In this document: in pieces, positions 35,535 to 44,471 of the stretch
Layout of the letters: each line of letters starts with the position of its first letter
How positions within the stretch are numbered: the first letter of the stretch is position 1
NCBI RefSeq assembly: GCF_904846705.1
Contig: NZ_CAJHBS010000009.1
Coordinates: 1 to 64,000 of the forward strand
DNA: 64,000 nucleotides
Direction: 5' to 3'
Source: Psychrobacter sp. Pi2-52
GTDB taxonomy: Bacteria; Pseudomonadota; Gammaproteobacteria; Pseudomonadales; Moraxellaceae
Made by a program: the position numbers and the translations under genes
The notes under the pieces: model-generated
Told to the model about the DNA's origin: nothing
Databases searched by the model: none
Seen by the model: only the letters and a program-made list of their open reading frames with translations

Positions 35535-36305
35535 TTATACGTAATGCACAAACTGTTTTTGATCAAAGCGGAACTGAGTGTTGTAAACGCCATTGTCAGC
35601 ACGCTCACCTGCGCCAACCATCATAACGATATGATGGTCGTCGCTAAGATTGAGCAACGCTTTCATGGCAGGCTCATCAAAGCCGCCCATAGGACAGCTA
35701 TCAAAACCATGAGCACGTAGTGCCAACATTAGGTTTTCGGCGGCAAGGGCGGTGTTATTGGTTGCCCAGTTTTTGGTGTCTTCAAAGGTATAATAAGGCG
35801 ATTTGATTGGGCCTTTTACGCGTCTGACCACTTGCGTCGCGCCCCATTTTGCAGCCGAAACCACGTTGGCTGGGCCGCGCAAAAAGTCCATTGTGACGAC
35901 TTTGTTGTAGTAGTCTTTCACTTTCTTTGGCACTGGCTGGTCAGGATATTCGCGCAATACTTGCTTAGCGTGATCGTGCCAAACATCAGTACGAGCAACG
36001 ATGGCAATCAAACGGGCTGATGTTTTTGCGGCGTTTTGGTTCATACAGTTTTTGATGGCGCGTTTGCGATTGTCAGCATCATCGATAACATAAAACTCCC
36101 ACGGCTGTAAGTTGCTAGAGTTTGGTGCTAGCATGGCCAAACGCAGACAGTCTGCCAGTACGTCGTCAGGGATGGGCGTGTCAGTAAAACGGCGCACGGA
36201 ACGGCGTGATTCTACGATATCGCGAAAGGCTTGTAGCTGCGGCGTATGGTTTGGTGTGGCGATGGGGTCTTTATTATCGGTGTTGGCATTCATATTGGGA
36301 TCCAT
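35535..36305 (-). CDS. Nitroreductase-family FMN oxidoreductase
   Basis: About 256 residues from the ATG at 36305. The frame stays open to a TTG at 36377, and an ATG at 36293 has a better ribosome site, so the start is uncertain. The FMN-binding motifs are clear: SRRSVRRFTDTPIPDD, LAPNSSNLQPWEFYVI, and the late pair AAENLMLALRAHGFDSCPMGG and MMVGAGE. It probably reduces a nitro, quinone or similar substrate with NAD(P)H. It sits unusually between gcvH and gcvP. Confidence 0.88.
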   Translation of the reverse strand: MDPNMNANTDNKDPIATPNHTPQLQAFRDIVESRRSVRRFTDTPIPDDVLADCLRLAMLAPNSSNLQPWEFYVIDDADNRKRAIKNCMNQNAAKTSARLIAIVARTDVWHDHAKQVLREYPDQPVPKKVKDYYNKVVTMDFLRGPANVVSAAKWGATQVVRRVKGPIKSPYYTFEDTKNWATNNTALAAENLMLALRAHGFDSCPMGGFDEPAMKALLNLSDDHHIVMMVGAGERADNGVYNTQFRFDQKQFVHYV

Positions 36306-36528
36306 GCTGAGAATTGGGTTATCAGTTTGCGTCGTTATTGATAGCACGTATTCATTGGAATTCGAAGAGGTGATCAATACGAGTCAATGAGATAACGCTT
36401 GGTAGCAATAACATCGGACGATAATGATTGTTGGAGATCTATATATAAAGCTACTTTCAAATAACAAGCATGGTCACTAAGACAATACTTTTAATGAGAA
36501 AGGTTTTTAAATCGTTTAAATAGGGAGT

Positions 36529-36556
36529 ATAGATACCAGCTGCTGCCAGTATCTAT
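36529..36556 (-). other. Small hairpin between gcvH and the nitroreductase gene
   Basis: ATAGATAC (36529-36536) and GTATCTAT (36549-36556) form a perfect 8-bp stem with a 12-base loop. There is no T-run, so it may pause or partly terminate the gcvTH transcript. It divides a 268-bp gap that otherwise shows nothing. Confidence 0.4.
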
Positions 36557-36645
36557 GTTGTTTAGTCGGGGCTAGTGCTTTGTACGAGCTAATATCTTAC
36601 AAATGTTAATGTCTTGCGAGAGCATGATTAGCTTACGTGCTTAGC

Positions 36646-37026
36646 TTATAAGTCGCTTTCGTACTCGTCAGCAGTCATTAATGCTTCGTAGTCAGCGATG
36701 TTGTCAGGCTTCATTCTGAAGAACCAACCTTCACCGTATGGGTCAGAGTTGATGATTTCAGGATCATCTTCTAGTGCTTCGTTGATAGCGATCACTTCAC
36801 CTGAAATAGGGGCATAAACGTCAGAAGCCGCTTTTACTGATTCAACAACTGAGATTTCGTCATCAACAGCGATGATATCGCCCACATCTGGTAGCTCAAC
36901 GAATACCACATCACCCAATAGATCTTGAGCATGGTCAGTGATACCAACAGTGATCGTACCGTCGTCTTCTAGGCGTAGCCACTCGTGACTAGCAATATAT
37001 TTTAGCTCTGCTGGGATGTTGCTCAT
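36646..37026 (-). CDS. gcvH: Glycine cleavage system H protein
   Basis: Lipoyl carrier that shuttles the aminomethyl group between GcvP, GcvT and lipoamide dehydrogenase. It has 126 residues. The lipoyl-lysine lies in [20 protein letters not shown], and the flanking segments [19 protein letters not shown] and [11 protein letters not shown] are standard. A GGAGAGA ribosome site precedes the ATG. It follows gcvT by 117 bp. Confidence 0.97.
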   Translation of the reverse strand: MSNIPAELKYIASHEWLRLEDDGTITVGITDHAQDLLGDVVFVELPDVGDIIAVDDEISVVESVKAASDVYAPISGEVIAINEALEDDPEIINSDPYGEGWFFRMKPDNIADYEALMTADEYESDL

Positions 37027-37143
37027 GGTCTCTCTCCTAAGTGATAGAGGTTAATTAACAAAAATAATGGAGGCTAGGCGTGTTGCCATTTTTATAATTG
37101 CGCGCAAAATGACAACGCGCTCTAATGATAGAATTTATAAGAC

Positions 37144-38325
37144 CTAAGAGTCAAACTGTTGCTTGCCGTTACGGACAAAAGGTAGCTTTAGTACGCGTAC
37201 ATCGACGAATTTACCTTTGCCGCGTAGATCGACTTGTACGCTGTCATCTTCTGATAAGCTGGTAGGTACACGAGCAATCGCGATTGAATTTTTTAGGCTA
37301 GGGGAGAATGTACCGCTGGTGATAATGCCAGTTTGCTCGTTATCAGTGCCTTGATTGATAGTCACTGTCATGCCTTCACGCAATACGCCGCGCGTGGTCA
37401 ATAGCAAGCCCACTTGCTTCATAGCGGTGTTGTCTTCTTTTGACTGCTTACGTTTGCTGACCAATGCTTCACGACCGACAAAGGCGCGGTCGTCTTTGAG
37501 CGCTAGCGTCCAGCCCATGTTGCACTCGTAAGGGCTGATGGTCTCGTCCATGTCATGGCCATAAAGGTTCATGCCTGCTTCCATACGCAAGGTATCACGT
37601 GCGCCAAGACCGGCAGGTTTGATGCCATTTGCTTTTAGCTGCTCAAAGAAAGCAGGGGCATCATCGGCATGCATAATGACTTCGACGCCATCTTCACCAG
37701 TATAGCCGGTACGAGCCACAAACCAATCAGTGCCTTCGATATCGGTCAAATCAGCACCAACGAAAGGTTTTAGTCCTGCTAAGGTATCTGTCCAGCTTGG
37801 TTTGGCCTGAGCCAGTTTTGCAATAGCATTTGGACCTTGCACGGCAAGCATAGCAAGCTCAGGTCGCTCGGTAATCGTAATATCGAAACCTTCGGCGACT
37901 TTATTAAACTGTGCTAAATCCTTGTCACGAGTGGCTGCGTTAGAGACGATGCGGTACTCAGTTTCTTCTGCATTCATCAGGTAGACGATCAAATCATCGA
38001 TAACGCCGCCTTGCTCATTGAGCATGCCAGAGTACAGCGCTTTACCAGCGGTAGTGAGTTTGTTGACATCGTTTGCGAGCAGTTTTTGTAGCCATGCTTT
38101 GGTATCAGCGCCTTTGATATCAGTCACAACCATATGTGAGACATCAAACATACCTGCATCTGTACGTACCGCTTCGTGCTCTTCGATTTGTGAACCGTAA
38201 TGAATTGGCAATTCCCAACCAGAAAAATCGACCAGTTTGCCCTCACTATCAATATGAGATTGGTAAAAAGGGGTGCGCTGAGGGGCTTGGGTGCTGCTAG
38301 AGTCTTGAGAATGGGTATCAGTCAT
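37144..38325 (-). CDS. gcvT: Aminomethyltransferase, T protein
   Basis: Transfers the methylene group from the H protein to tetrahydrofolate and releases ammonia. It has 393 residues; E. coli has 364. The excess is a tail of about 20 Ser/Thr/Gln residues at the start. Family motifs include [32 protein letters not shown], the folate-site [12 protein letters not shown] and [25 protein letters not shown] precedes the ATG. The first gene after the tandem glycine riboswitch. Confidence 0.96.
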   Translation of the reverse strand: MTDTHSQDSSSTQAPQRTPFYQSHIDSEGKLVDFSGWELPIHYGSQIEEHEAVRTDAGMFDVSHMVVTDIKGADTKAWLQKLLANDVNKLTTAGKALYSGMLNEQGGVIDDLIVYLMNAEETEYRIVSNAATRDKDLAQFNKVAEGFDITITERPELAMLAVQGPNAIAKLAQAKPSWTDTLAGLKPFVGADLTDIEGTDWFVARTGYTGEDGVEVIMHADDAPAFFEQLKANGIKPAGLGARDTLRMEAGMNLYGHDMDETISPYECNMGWTLALKDDRAFVGREALVSKRKQSKEDNTAMKQVGLLLTTRGVLREGMTVTINQGTDNEQTGIITSGTFSPSLKNSIAIARVPTSLSEDDSVQVDLRGKGKFVDVRVLKLPFVRNGKQQFDS

Positions 38326-38463
38326 AACAAATCCTTATGTGTACATCAGTCGTACTCGGCAGAGTAGGGAGTGATGCGCAACGTAAAAGTAGCGAGAAGC
38401 AATATTGCAAGGCGCAAATATCACATCAAAGGGTGACACAGAAAGCAAAGATGAAGACGTAAG

Positions 38464-38488
38464 CCAAACAGACGCTATACGTCAGTTT
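38464..38488 (-). other. Hairpin in the expression-platform region of the gcv leader
   Basis: CAAAC and GACG (38464-38473) pair with CGTC and GTTTG (38479-38488), with an A-A mismatch. It lies just after aptamer 2 and before gcvT. No T-run follows, so control by access to the ribosome site or antitermination is more likely than a simple terminator. Confidence 0.45.
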
Positions 38489-38500
38489 GAGCTAAAGCCC

Positions 38501-38849
38501 TATCTGTCCTGTGACCTGAGATTTTCAACACGAACCATCATTTTTGGGCAGTTGTATGAGCCCTATCATCGATGATAGCGTATTTTCTCCCCTTCGGTGG
38601 GTAAGACGTCGTCCGTTCTTACCACTCTCCAGATTTGTTATGCCTTATGTTTGATAAAAAAGTAGTGCGCTATGAGCGTCATACTACTAAACACTATCAA
38701 ACAACAGTGACATGCGTTTTTCAGTCCTTTTACCTGAGCGATTGGCAGGGTGGATGCGCCTTCGGTGGTTATCTAGCAATTGCGATAGTTGTATAACCAA
38801 TAGGGTTTAATACAAAAACGATGCTGATAAACTCTCTCCTGAAAAACGC
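38501..38849 (-). promoter_or_regulatory. Tandem glycine riboswitch
   Basis: Two glycine aptamers stand in series before gcvT. Aptamer 1 runs from 38849 to 38712. Its P1 stem is a perfect 11-bp match, GCGTTTTTCAG with CTGAAAAACGC. It contains CAGGAGAGAG, CACCGAAGGCG and CTCAGGTAAAAGGACTG. Aptamer 2 runs from 38634 to 38501, closed by ATCTG/CAGAT. It contains CTGGAGAGTGG, CCCACCGAAGGGG and CTCAGGTCACAGGACAG. The paired CACCGAAGG and CTCAGG...GGAC signatures are diagnostic of the class. Glycine binding should turn on the gcv genes. Confidence 0.95.
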
Positions 38850-38919
38850 TTTTATTATGAAAGGTTCAAAGCGCTTTTACAAGTCATCAAAGCCATTAAA
38901 ATAAATAAATTTGGCAAAA

Positions 38920-38947
38920 ATAATGTTTTGATAGGGAAGTCTGTCAA
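38920..38947 (-). promoter_or_regulatory. Candidate promoter of the gcv operon
   Basis: A perfect -35 box TTGACA (38947-38942), a 16-base spacer and a -10-like CATTAT (38925-38920) lie about 70 bases upstream of aptamer 1 on the minus strand. Confidence 0.55.
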
Positions 38948-39100
38948 ATAGGTTATGTTTTACAATGATATTTTTATCGCTCATATCAGCGTTTTGTCTG
39001 TGTGTTTTGACAAAAATTACCATAGCAAAACGCAAAGCGACTACTGGTATTTGCCTGAAATATGCTAACCTACGCCCATAGTTTCTGATAGGTGGTTTTT

Positions 39101-39421
39101 ATGCATTGCGATATTTATAAATTTCCAAAACATGACGACATGTATATCTACATTGCGCGTCCTGATTATCCTGACGATACTGATGAGATCAAAGACTGGC
39201 TTGGCGTATTACCAAAAGATTTCCGTGCAGGTTTAGGCCGTAGTAAGTTCGTCATGCATTTGGACTTATCAACTAAAGATAAGCTCGCTCGTGTCGATAA
39301 AGAAGAAGTACTGGCAAAATTACAGTCTCAAGGTTACTTTGTGCAGTTGCCGCCGCAAGACGTGATGCGCCGCCAAGCAGAGCTGCGTGCTCGTGAATCG
39401 CAGGACAGCATCTACAATTAA
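39101..39421 (+). CDS. YcgL-domain protein
   Basis: A 106-residue protein of the YcgL family (DUF709); function not established. ATG at 39101 is chosen because AGGTGG lies 6 bases upstream; a GTG at 39092 overlaps it. Typical segments are CDIYKFPKHDDMYIYIARPD, LPKDFRAGLGRSKFVMHLDLS and GYFVQLPPQ. In Pseudomonas and Acinetobacter relatives this gene is usually next to rnd; here the gcv and lipase genes lie between them. Confidence 0.9.
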   Translation: MHCDIYKFPKHDDMYIYIARPDYPDDTDEIKDWLGVLPKDFRAGLGRSKFVMHLDLSTKDKLARVDKEEVLAKLQSQGYFVQLPPQDVMRRQAELRARESQDSIYN

Positions 39422-39567
39422 TAGATTTGTCAGCAAGTAATTGTGGTAGGACATATCAATGCGCTACCTTAAAAACGGCGTCAATAAAAACCTACGACAC
39501 ACTTGCTCACATGCATTTGAGTAGAGAGTCGTGATAAACTGACACCCTACGCAAGGTACATACAAGC

Positions 39568-39595
39568 CTACATAATGCATAAGTTCATTATGTAG
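39568..39595 (+). other. Hairpin downstream of ycgL
   Basis: CTACATAATG and CATTATGTAG form a perfect 10-bp stem with an 8-base loop. Little T-run follows. It may be a weak terminator or a protein-binding palindrome. Confidence 0.4.
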
Positions 39596-39682
39596 TTGGC
39601 CTCATTCTGGTTCTACAGAACGCACATATACCGCTAGACACAGATTGTGTCACCGGCGATAAACGCAGGTAAATAAACACGC

Positions 39683-40279
39683 ATGGACTGGTTAAAAAAT
39701 ATCTTACATAGCTTACCGCTAGAGTCTATCAGTGACATTCTCGGTGAGATTGCCATTTGGTGGGGCCAAATGGTAAAGGATGTCCCGCCCGCTGATTTGC
39801 CTATGTATGCTTATCTGGGCGGTGCTGTTTTGGTACTAGTGCTATGGATACTCGTTGCTCGTGTACTGCCAAAGCCGCTAGGTGGAATGAGCTGGATGGT
39901 TCTGTTTGCAGTATTGCTAGCACCAGGTACAGCACTTGGCGATCCGAGCGAGCTTGCACCAGCCAGCATTAGCGTCGTCTATGCTGTAATGATGAAAGAT
40001 TACGCAGGCGCAGTTGCCAATATGCTGCCGATATTGGTGATACTGGTCGCAGGGCTGTTTGTTGGTTTTGTATGGCAACTGATACGCAGCGCATTTGCAT
40101 CAAGTTTGGACAAAGCCCGTAGTCGCAGCGCAGAAGATACACAGGCCACATTGCAAATGACCACAGGCAGTTATTTGCCAGAAGGCGCTACCGTAACCGA
40201 ACAGCCCGACACTAACGTGAGCTTAAAAAAAGACAGTACATTGGCTAAGAAAACGGATAGCGATACGTCTGATAAGTGA
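39683..40279 (+). CDS. Membrane protein of unknown function
   Basis: A 198-residue protein with three hydrophobic stretches at about residues 43-61, 68-85 and 112-132. A cytoplasmic tail of 60 residues rich in Ser/Thr/Asp/Lys follows. The first ~40 residues look amphipathic. No catalytic motif is visible and no family is recognised. It is followed by a terminator and then the MoxR/VWA pair, so a link with those genes is possible but not shown. Confidence 0.65.
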   Translation: MDWLKNILHSLPLESISDILGEIAIWWGQMVKDVPPADLPMYAYLGGAVLVLVLWILVARVLPKPLGGMSWMVLFAVLLAPGTALGDPSELAPASISVVYAVMMKDYAGAVANMLPILVILVAGLFVGFVWQLIRSAFASSLDKARSRSAEDTQATLQMTTGSYLPEGATVTEQPDTNVSLKKDSTLAKKTDSDTSDK

Positions 40280-40344
40280 TAAAAATAGGCTAGGTATTAA
40301 GATAGTACTATTGTTTTAGAATTTATTTTATACCCGAATAAAAA

Positions 40345-40367
40345 GACACCGCTGCGTGTCTTTTTTT
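40345..40367 (+). terminator. Terminator after the membrane-protein gene
   Basis: GACAC and GTGTC close a 6-base loop, preceded by A-rich and followed by T7 sequence; A-T pairs extend the stem. Confidence 0.8.
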
Positions 40368-40578
40368 GTGCTCGATTGTTTATTAGGCAAATAAATAATT
40401 GCTCACTATGAACTGAACATAACAATTGTTAATAAATGCGAACGCATGAGTATTTTGGCAATGCATCAGGCTGTGCTAATCTAATTTATTCTTTACTAAT
40501 TTATCCTTTATTAGTCATTTATGTTTTAGACCTATCCATTTATAACAACTCATCTATAACAACAATCGAGATCTGATT

Positions 40579-41442
40579 ATGACCACAGCTGACAATACTA
40601 AGCAAAACTTTACTGGTACCAGTAGTTATATTGCTACCGATGATTTGCAACTGGCCGTAAATGCCGCCATGACCTTACAAAAGCCATTGCTGATCAAAGG
40701 AGAGCCTGGTACAGGCAAGACGTTGCTTGCCGAAGAAGTTGCTGAGAGCTTGGGCATGCCATTGATTACTTGGCACGTCAAATCGACGACTAAGGCTGAG
40801 CAAGGACTGTACGAGTATGATGCAGTATCACGCCTGCGCGATTCGCAGTTGGGTGATGACAAGGTCTATGACATTGCCAACTATATCAAGCCGGGCAAGC
40901 TGTGGGACGCTTTTACCAGTACAGAGCGTAGCGTACTACTGATTGATGAGATTGATAAAGCCGATATCGAGTTCCCAAATGACTTGCTACATGAGCTTGA
41001 TAAGATGTCTTTTTATGTTTATGAGACGGGCGAGACTATTACTGCGGCGCAGCGTCCAGTAGTTATTATTACCTCAAACAATGAAAAAGAGCTGCCAGAT
41101 GCGTTTTTGCGTCGTTGCTTTTTCCATTATATCGACTTTCCAGAAGAAGAAACTATGCGCCAAATCATCGAAGTGCATTTTCCAGACATTCAAGAAAAAC
41201 TGGTCAATGATGCGTTGGATATTTTCTATAAACTGCGTGGTATTCAAGGTCTTAAAAAGCCGCCATCAACGTCTGAGTTGGTCGACTGGTTAACCTTGTT
41301 ACTTGCTGATGATATGGCTCAGGACGAGCTAGAAGAAAATCTGCGCGGCGAAAAGTCTATCCCACCATTATATGGCGCGTTGCTCAAAAACGAGGCAGAT
41401 GTGAGTTTATTACAGCGTTTTGCCAATATGATGCGTCGATAA
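40579..41442 (+). CDS. MoxR-family AAA ATPase
   Basis: A 287-residue AAA+ ATPase of the MoxR branch (CoxD-like). Walker A is GEPGTGKT at about residue 41, Walker B is VLLIDEIDKAD, and sensor 1 is VVIITSNNEKELPDAFLRRC. MoxR ATPases act with VWA proteins as chaperone pairs that insert metals or activate enzyme complexes. The next gene is such a VWA partner, 153 bp downstream. The client of this pair is not encoded nearby in any obvious way. Confidence 0.92.
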   Translation: MTTADNTKQNFTGTSSYIATDDLQLAVNAAMTLQKPLLIKGEPGTGKTLLAEEVAESLGMPLITWHVKSTTKAEQGLYEYDAVSRLRDSQLGDDKVYDIANYIKPGKLWDAFTSTERSVLLIDEIDKADIEFPNDLLHELDKMSFYVYETGETITAAQRPVVIITSNNEKELPDAFLRRCFFHYIDFPEEETMRQIIEVHFPDIQEKLVNDALDIFYKLRGIQGLKKPPSTSELVDWLTLLLADDMAQDELEENLRGEKSIPPLYGALLKNEADVSLLQRFANMMRR

Positions 41443-41595
41443 TGTTTGCCGCTTGCGTTGGCTTTAACCTTTTATATCCAATATCGAATGTCTGATGTAA
41501 AAGTCAGCGTAAGCGCTCAACCTGTGACTGTACCAATTAATGATATCAGCAATATCACCAGATAATAATATCAGCCAATAAGTGATACGACTCTT

Positions 41596-42819
41596 ATGTT
41601 TATCAAACTATTCTATACCTTGCGTACTTACGGCGTGCCAGTCAGTACGCGCGAGCTGCTCGATCTCAATGCCGCGTTAGATAAAGGGCTGATGATGCAG
41701 TCGCATCCTGAAGATCCAGCACTGACTACTTTTGCTAGCCGCGAAGATATGTATCGGCTGATTCGACTGTGCATGGTCAAAGACGAGCGCCATTTTGATA
41801 AGTTCGATCGAGCCATGGCGGATTATTTTGAAGGTGTCGATAGTCTCGATATGGATGAGCTATTAGCCAAGCTAACGGACGTGCCCAAAGAATGGCTGGA
41901 TCTAAAGCTCGACCCAAAGAATCTGACTGAAGAACAAAGACGCCTACTAAAAAAGTACGGCTCGCTTGAAGAGCTGATGAAGGCGTTAGAGGAACGGTTA
42001 AAAGAGCAAAAAGAGCGTCATCAAGGTGGTAGTAAATGGGTAGGAACGGGCGGCACTTCGCCATTTGGTGCCTATGGTGACCATCCAGAAGGAGTGCGCG
42101 TCGGCGGTGAGTCTCGCAAACGTAGCGCAGCAAAAGTCTGGGAGCAGCGTAAATATCGCAATCTCGATGACGATAATCAGCTCGGTACTCGCCAAATTCA
42201 AATGGCGCTACGCAATCTGCGTCAGTTTGCACGGACCGGCAGTGCTGACGAGCTAGATATTCATGAGACGATTAAGCGTACGGCAAAAAAGGGGGTGCTC
42301 GATATACATATGCAAGCGGAGCGCCGTAACCGCGTCAAAGTGCTGATGTTGTTTGATGTGGGTGGCAGTATGGATATCCATGTCGAAGCGCTCGAAAAAC
42401 TGTTTTCTGCGGCAAAAAATGAATTTAAAACATTAGAGTTCTTTTATTTTCATAACTGTTTGTATGACTATGTGTGGAAGGACAACAATCGTCGCCATAG
42501 TGCGCCGATGCCAACGTTTGAGCTACTCAATAAATATGGCCGTGAGTATCGTGTTATCTTCGTCGGTGATGCATCGATGTCACCTTATGAGCTGATGACA
42601 GTAGGCGGCAGCGTAGAATATATGAATAATGAAGCGGGCATCGTATGGCTGAAGCGCGTACTTGAGCATTTTGATAAAGTCACTTGGCTCAATCCTGAAA
42701 ACCCATCATATTGGCAATATACACAAACCATCGTTGAGATCAAAAAGCTGTTTGAAAATAAAATGTACCCGATGACACTACATGGTGTTGAAGAAATGAC
42801 TCAATATATGGCGCGGTAA
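41596..42819 (+). CDS. VWA-domain protein, CoxE-like
   Basis: A 407-residue soluble protein. An N-terminal helical part of about 130 residues comes first (FIKLFYTLRTYGVPVSTREL), then a Lys/Glu-rich linker and a Gly-rich patch (GGTSPFGAYGDHPEG). The VWA domain from about residue 240 to 400 follows. Its metal-site motif reads LMLFDVGGSMDIHVE, with Gly where the canonical DxSxS has the first Ser; this variant is usual in the COG3825 branch as I know it. It is the expected partner of the upstream MoxR ATPase. Confidence 0.88.
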   Translation: MFIKLFYTLRTYGVPVSTRELLDLNAALDKGLMMQSHPEDPALTTFASREDMYRLIRLCMVKDERHFDKFDRAMADYFEGVDSLDMDELLAKLTDVPKEWLDLKLDPKNLTEEQRRLLKKYGSLEELMKALEERLKEQKERHQGGSKWVGTGGTSPFGAYGDHPEGVRVGGESRKRSAAKVWEQRKYRNLDDDNQLGTRQIQMALRNLRQFARTGSADELDIHETIKRTAKKGVLDIHMQAERRNRVKVLMLFDVGGSMDIHVEALEKLFSAAKNEFKTLEFFYFHNCLYDYVWKDNNRRHSAPMPTFELLNKYGREYRVIFVGDASMSPYELMTVGGSVEYMNNEAGIVWLKRVLEHFDKVTWLNPENPSYWQYTQTIVEIKKLFENKMYPMTLHGVEEMTQYMAR

Positions 42820-42890
42820 TTTTGTTATTCAGCCTGATTGATGAATAAATAAATAGAGCCTACTAATACAGCTTAAATCTTTATAAAAGC

Positions 42891-42922
42891 AGCCGTTATG
42901 ACAACATAGCGGCTGTTTTTTT
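42891..42922 (+). terminator. Terminator after the MoxR-VWA genes
   Basis: AGCCGTTATG and CATAGCGGCT form a 10-bp stem with one G-T pair and a 4-base loop, followed by T7. Confidence 0.85.
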
Positions 42923-42977
42923 GTTGATGCAAATAAGATCGATATTAATTGTATATTGGTATGCCTAACAAAGTGTG

Positions 42978-43007
42978 TTAACATTCATTTAAAATGAATG
43001 TTATAAA
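42978..43007 (+). promoter_or_regulatory. hmp promoter with a perfect NsrR-type operator
   Basis: A palindrome at 42979-43003 has 12-bp perfect arms around one central A. The inner arms read AACATTCATTT and AAATGAATGTT. This fits the NsrR consensus of 11-base arms ending in ATTT/AAAT with one central base. It fills the spacer of a candidate promoter with -35 TTAACA (42978-42983) and -10 TATAAA (43002-43007), spacing 18, so bound NsrR would block RNA polymerase until nitric oxide destroys its cluster. Confidence 0.8.
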
Positions 43008-43134
43008 TATTCTGAATTGAACTGCTAAAGATTTTGACGACCACTGTAAAAAGGTCTGCTCATTATTGCCAGTTTAGACGGATTATTTTTAACATTTCAA
43101 TTTATCAATGCAGTTAATGACTAAGAGAAACAAC

Positions 43135-44331
43135 ATGGCCTCACCAAAAACGTTAGAAATCGTCACCGCAACTGTTCCTGTACTTGAAGAACATGGCGTT
43201 GCGATTACCACTGTGTTTTACAAAAATATGTTTAATGAGCACCCTGAGCTGTTAGATATTTTTAATGAGACCAATCAAAAATTGGGAAGACAGCAGACGG
43301 CACTAGCAATGACGGTATTGGCTGCTGCCAAGCACTTGGACAAGTTGGCTACGCTATTGCCACAAGTGACCCAGATTAGCCATAAACATAGAGCCTTACA
43401 GATATTACCTGAGCATTATCCTATCGTCGGCAAACATCTAATTGGGGCGATAAAAGAAGTGCTAGGAGAGGCAGCCACTGACGACATCATTACCGCTTGG
43501 ACAGAAGCTTATGATGAGATCGCCTCCGTGTTTATCCAGATTGAACATGGCATGTATGAAGAAGCAATGTGGCAGGGGTTTGCGCCTTTTAAAGTGACCG
43601 AAAAGGTAGCGGCTGCTACGGATATCGCAGCCTTTACAATAGTGCCAGTGAACGACAATGAAGATAGTAATCAAGATATTGACCTGAGCAAATTGACCTT
43701 AACCGCTGGTCAATACATCACGGTGAAAACAGACCCAAAAGACAGCGACCATATAGCCTTACGTCATTATTCTTTATACTCTGCCAGTACTGATGCAGGC
43801 ATTCAGTTTGCTGTTCGACGTGATAACCGTAATGAGCATCATGGGTTGGTTTCTAACTATATGCATGATCAACTAGAAGTCGGTGATACGGTTTTATTAT
43901 CGGCACCAGCTGGTGACTTTGCGCTCAATCAAGATTTGGTACAGCAAAATGATATTCCATTGGTATTAATGAGTGCAGGGGTCGGGGTTACGCCTGTACT
44001 GTCTATGCTAGAGGCGCAAGTATTAGCCAATCCTAAACGACCTATTATATGGGTTTATGCATGTCAAAATATCGCCCATCATGCTTTCTCTGATCAGGTA
44101 GAAGTATTACTCGAACAGGCTGAGAGCGTAGAAAAACATATCTTTTACTTTGAGTCTGGGCAGATATTAGATGAGACATGGCTTGCTACCTTGCCTAAGC
44201 CTGCTGATATCTATGTGTGCGGCTCGATGCCATTTATGGAAAGTATGATTGATGGGTTGGTAGCATTAGATCATGGTGCCGATAGCGTTCACTACGAACC
44301 GTTTGGCCCTAAAATGAGCTTGGGTGGTTAG
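43135..44331 (+). CDS. hmp: Flavohemoglobin, nitric oxide dioxygenase
   Basis: Oxidises nitric oxide to nitrate with oxygen and NAD(P)H. About 398 residues from the ATG at 43135; an in-frame ATG at 43108 lacks a ribosome site. The globin domain (1-140) carries the proximal His segment SHKHRALQILPEHYPIVG. The FAD domain has RHYSLYSA, and the NAD domain has LMSAGVGVTPVLSML. It ends with VHYEPFGPKMSL. A perfect NsrR-type palindrome in its promoter supports nitric-oxide-responsive control. Monocistronic with its own terminator. Confidence 0.96.
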   Translation: MASPKTLEIVTATVPVLEEHGVAITTVFYKNMFNEHPELLDIFNETNQKLGRQQTALAMTVLAAAKHLDKLATLLPQVTQISHKHRALQILPEHYPIVGKHLIGAIKEVLGEAATDDIITAWTEAYDEIASVFIQIEHGMYEEAMWQGFAPFKVTEKVAAATDIAAFTIVPVNDNEDSNQDIDLSKLTLTAGQYITVKTDPKDSDHIALRHYSLYSASTDAGIQFAVRRDNRNEHHGLVSNYMHDQLEVGDTVLLSAPAGDFALNQDLVQQNDIPLVLMSAGVGVTPVLSMLEAQVLANPKRPIIWVYACQNIAHHAFSDQVEVLLEQAESVEKHIFYFESGQILDETWLATLPKPADIYVCGSMPFMESMIDGLVALDHGADSVHYEPFGPKMSLGG

Positions 44332-44370
44332 TTTTTAGCGATTGTTAGCCATTAATTATTACCAATAACA

Positions 44371-44412
44371 AAAAAAGCACTTGAATGACAACGTCATTTC
44401 AAGTGCTTTTTA
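44371..44412. terminator. Bidirectional terminator after hmp
   Basis: GCACTTGAATGAC pairs with GTCATTTCAAGTGC with one bulged base and a 3-base loop, flanked by an A-run and a T-run. Confidence 0.9.
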
Positions 44413-44471
44413 TTGAACGCAATATAAGAAGCAATAGGAGTTAGATATTAACATTGAAATATAGATGCGTA

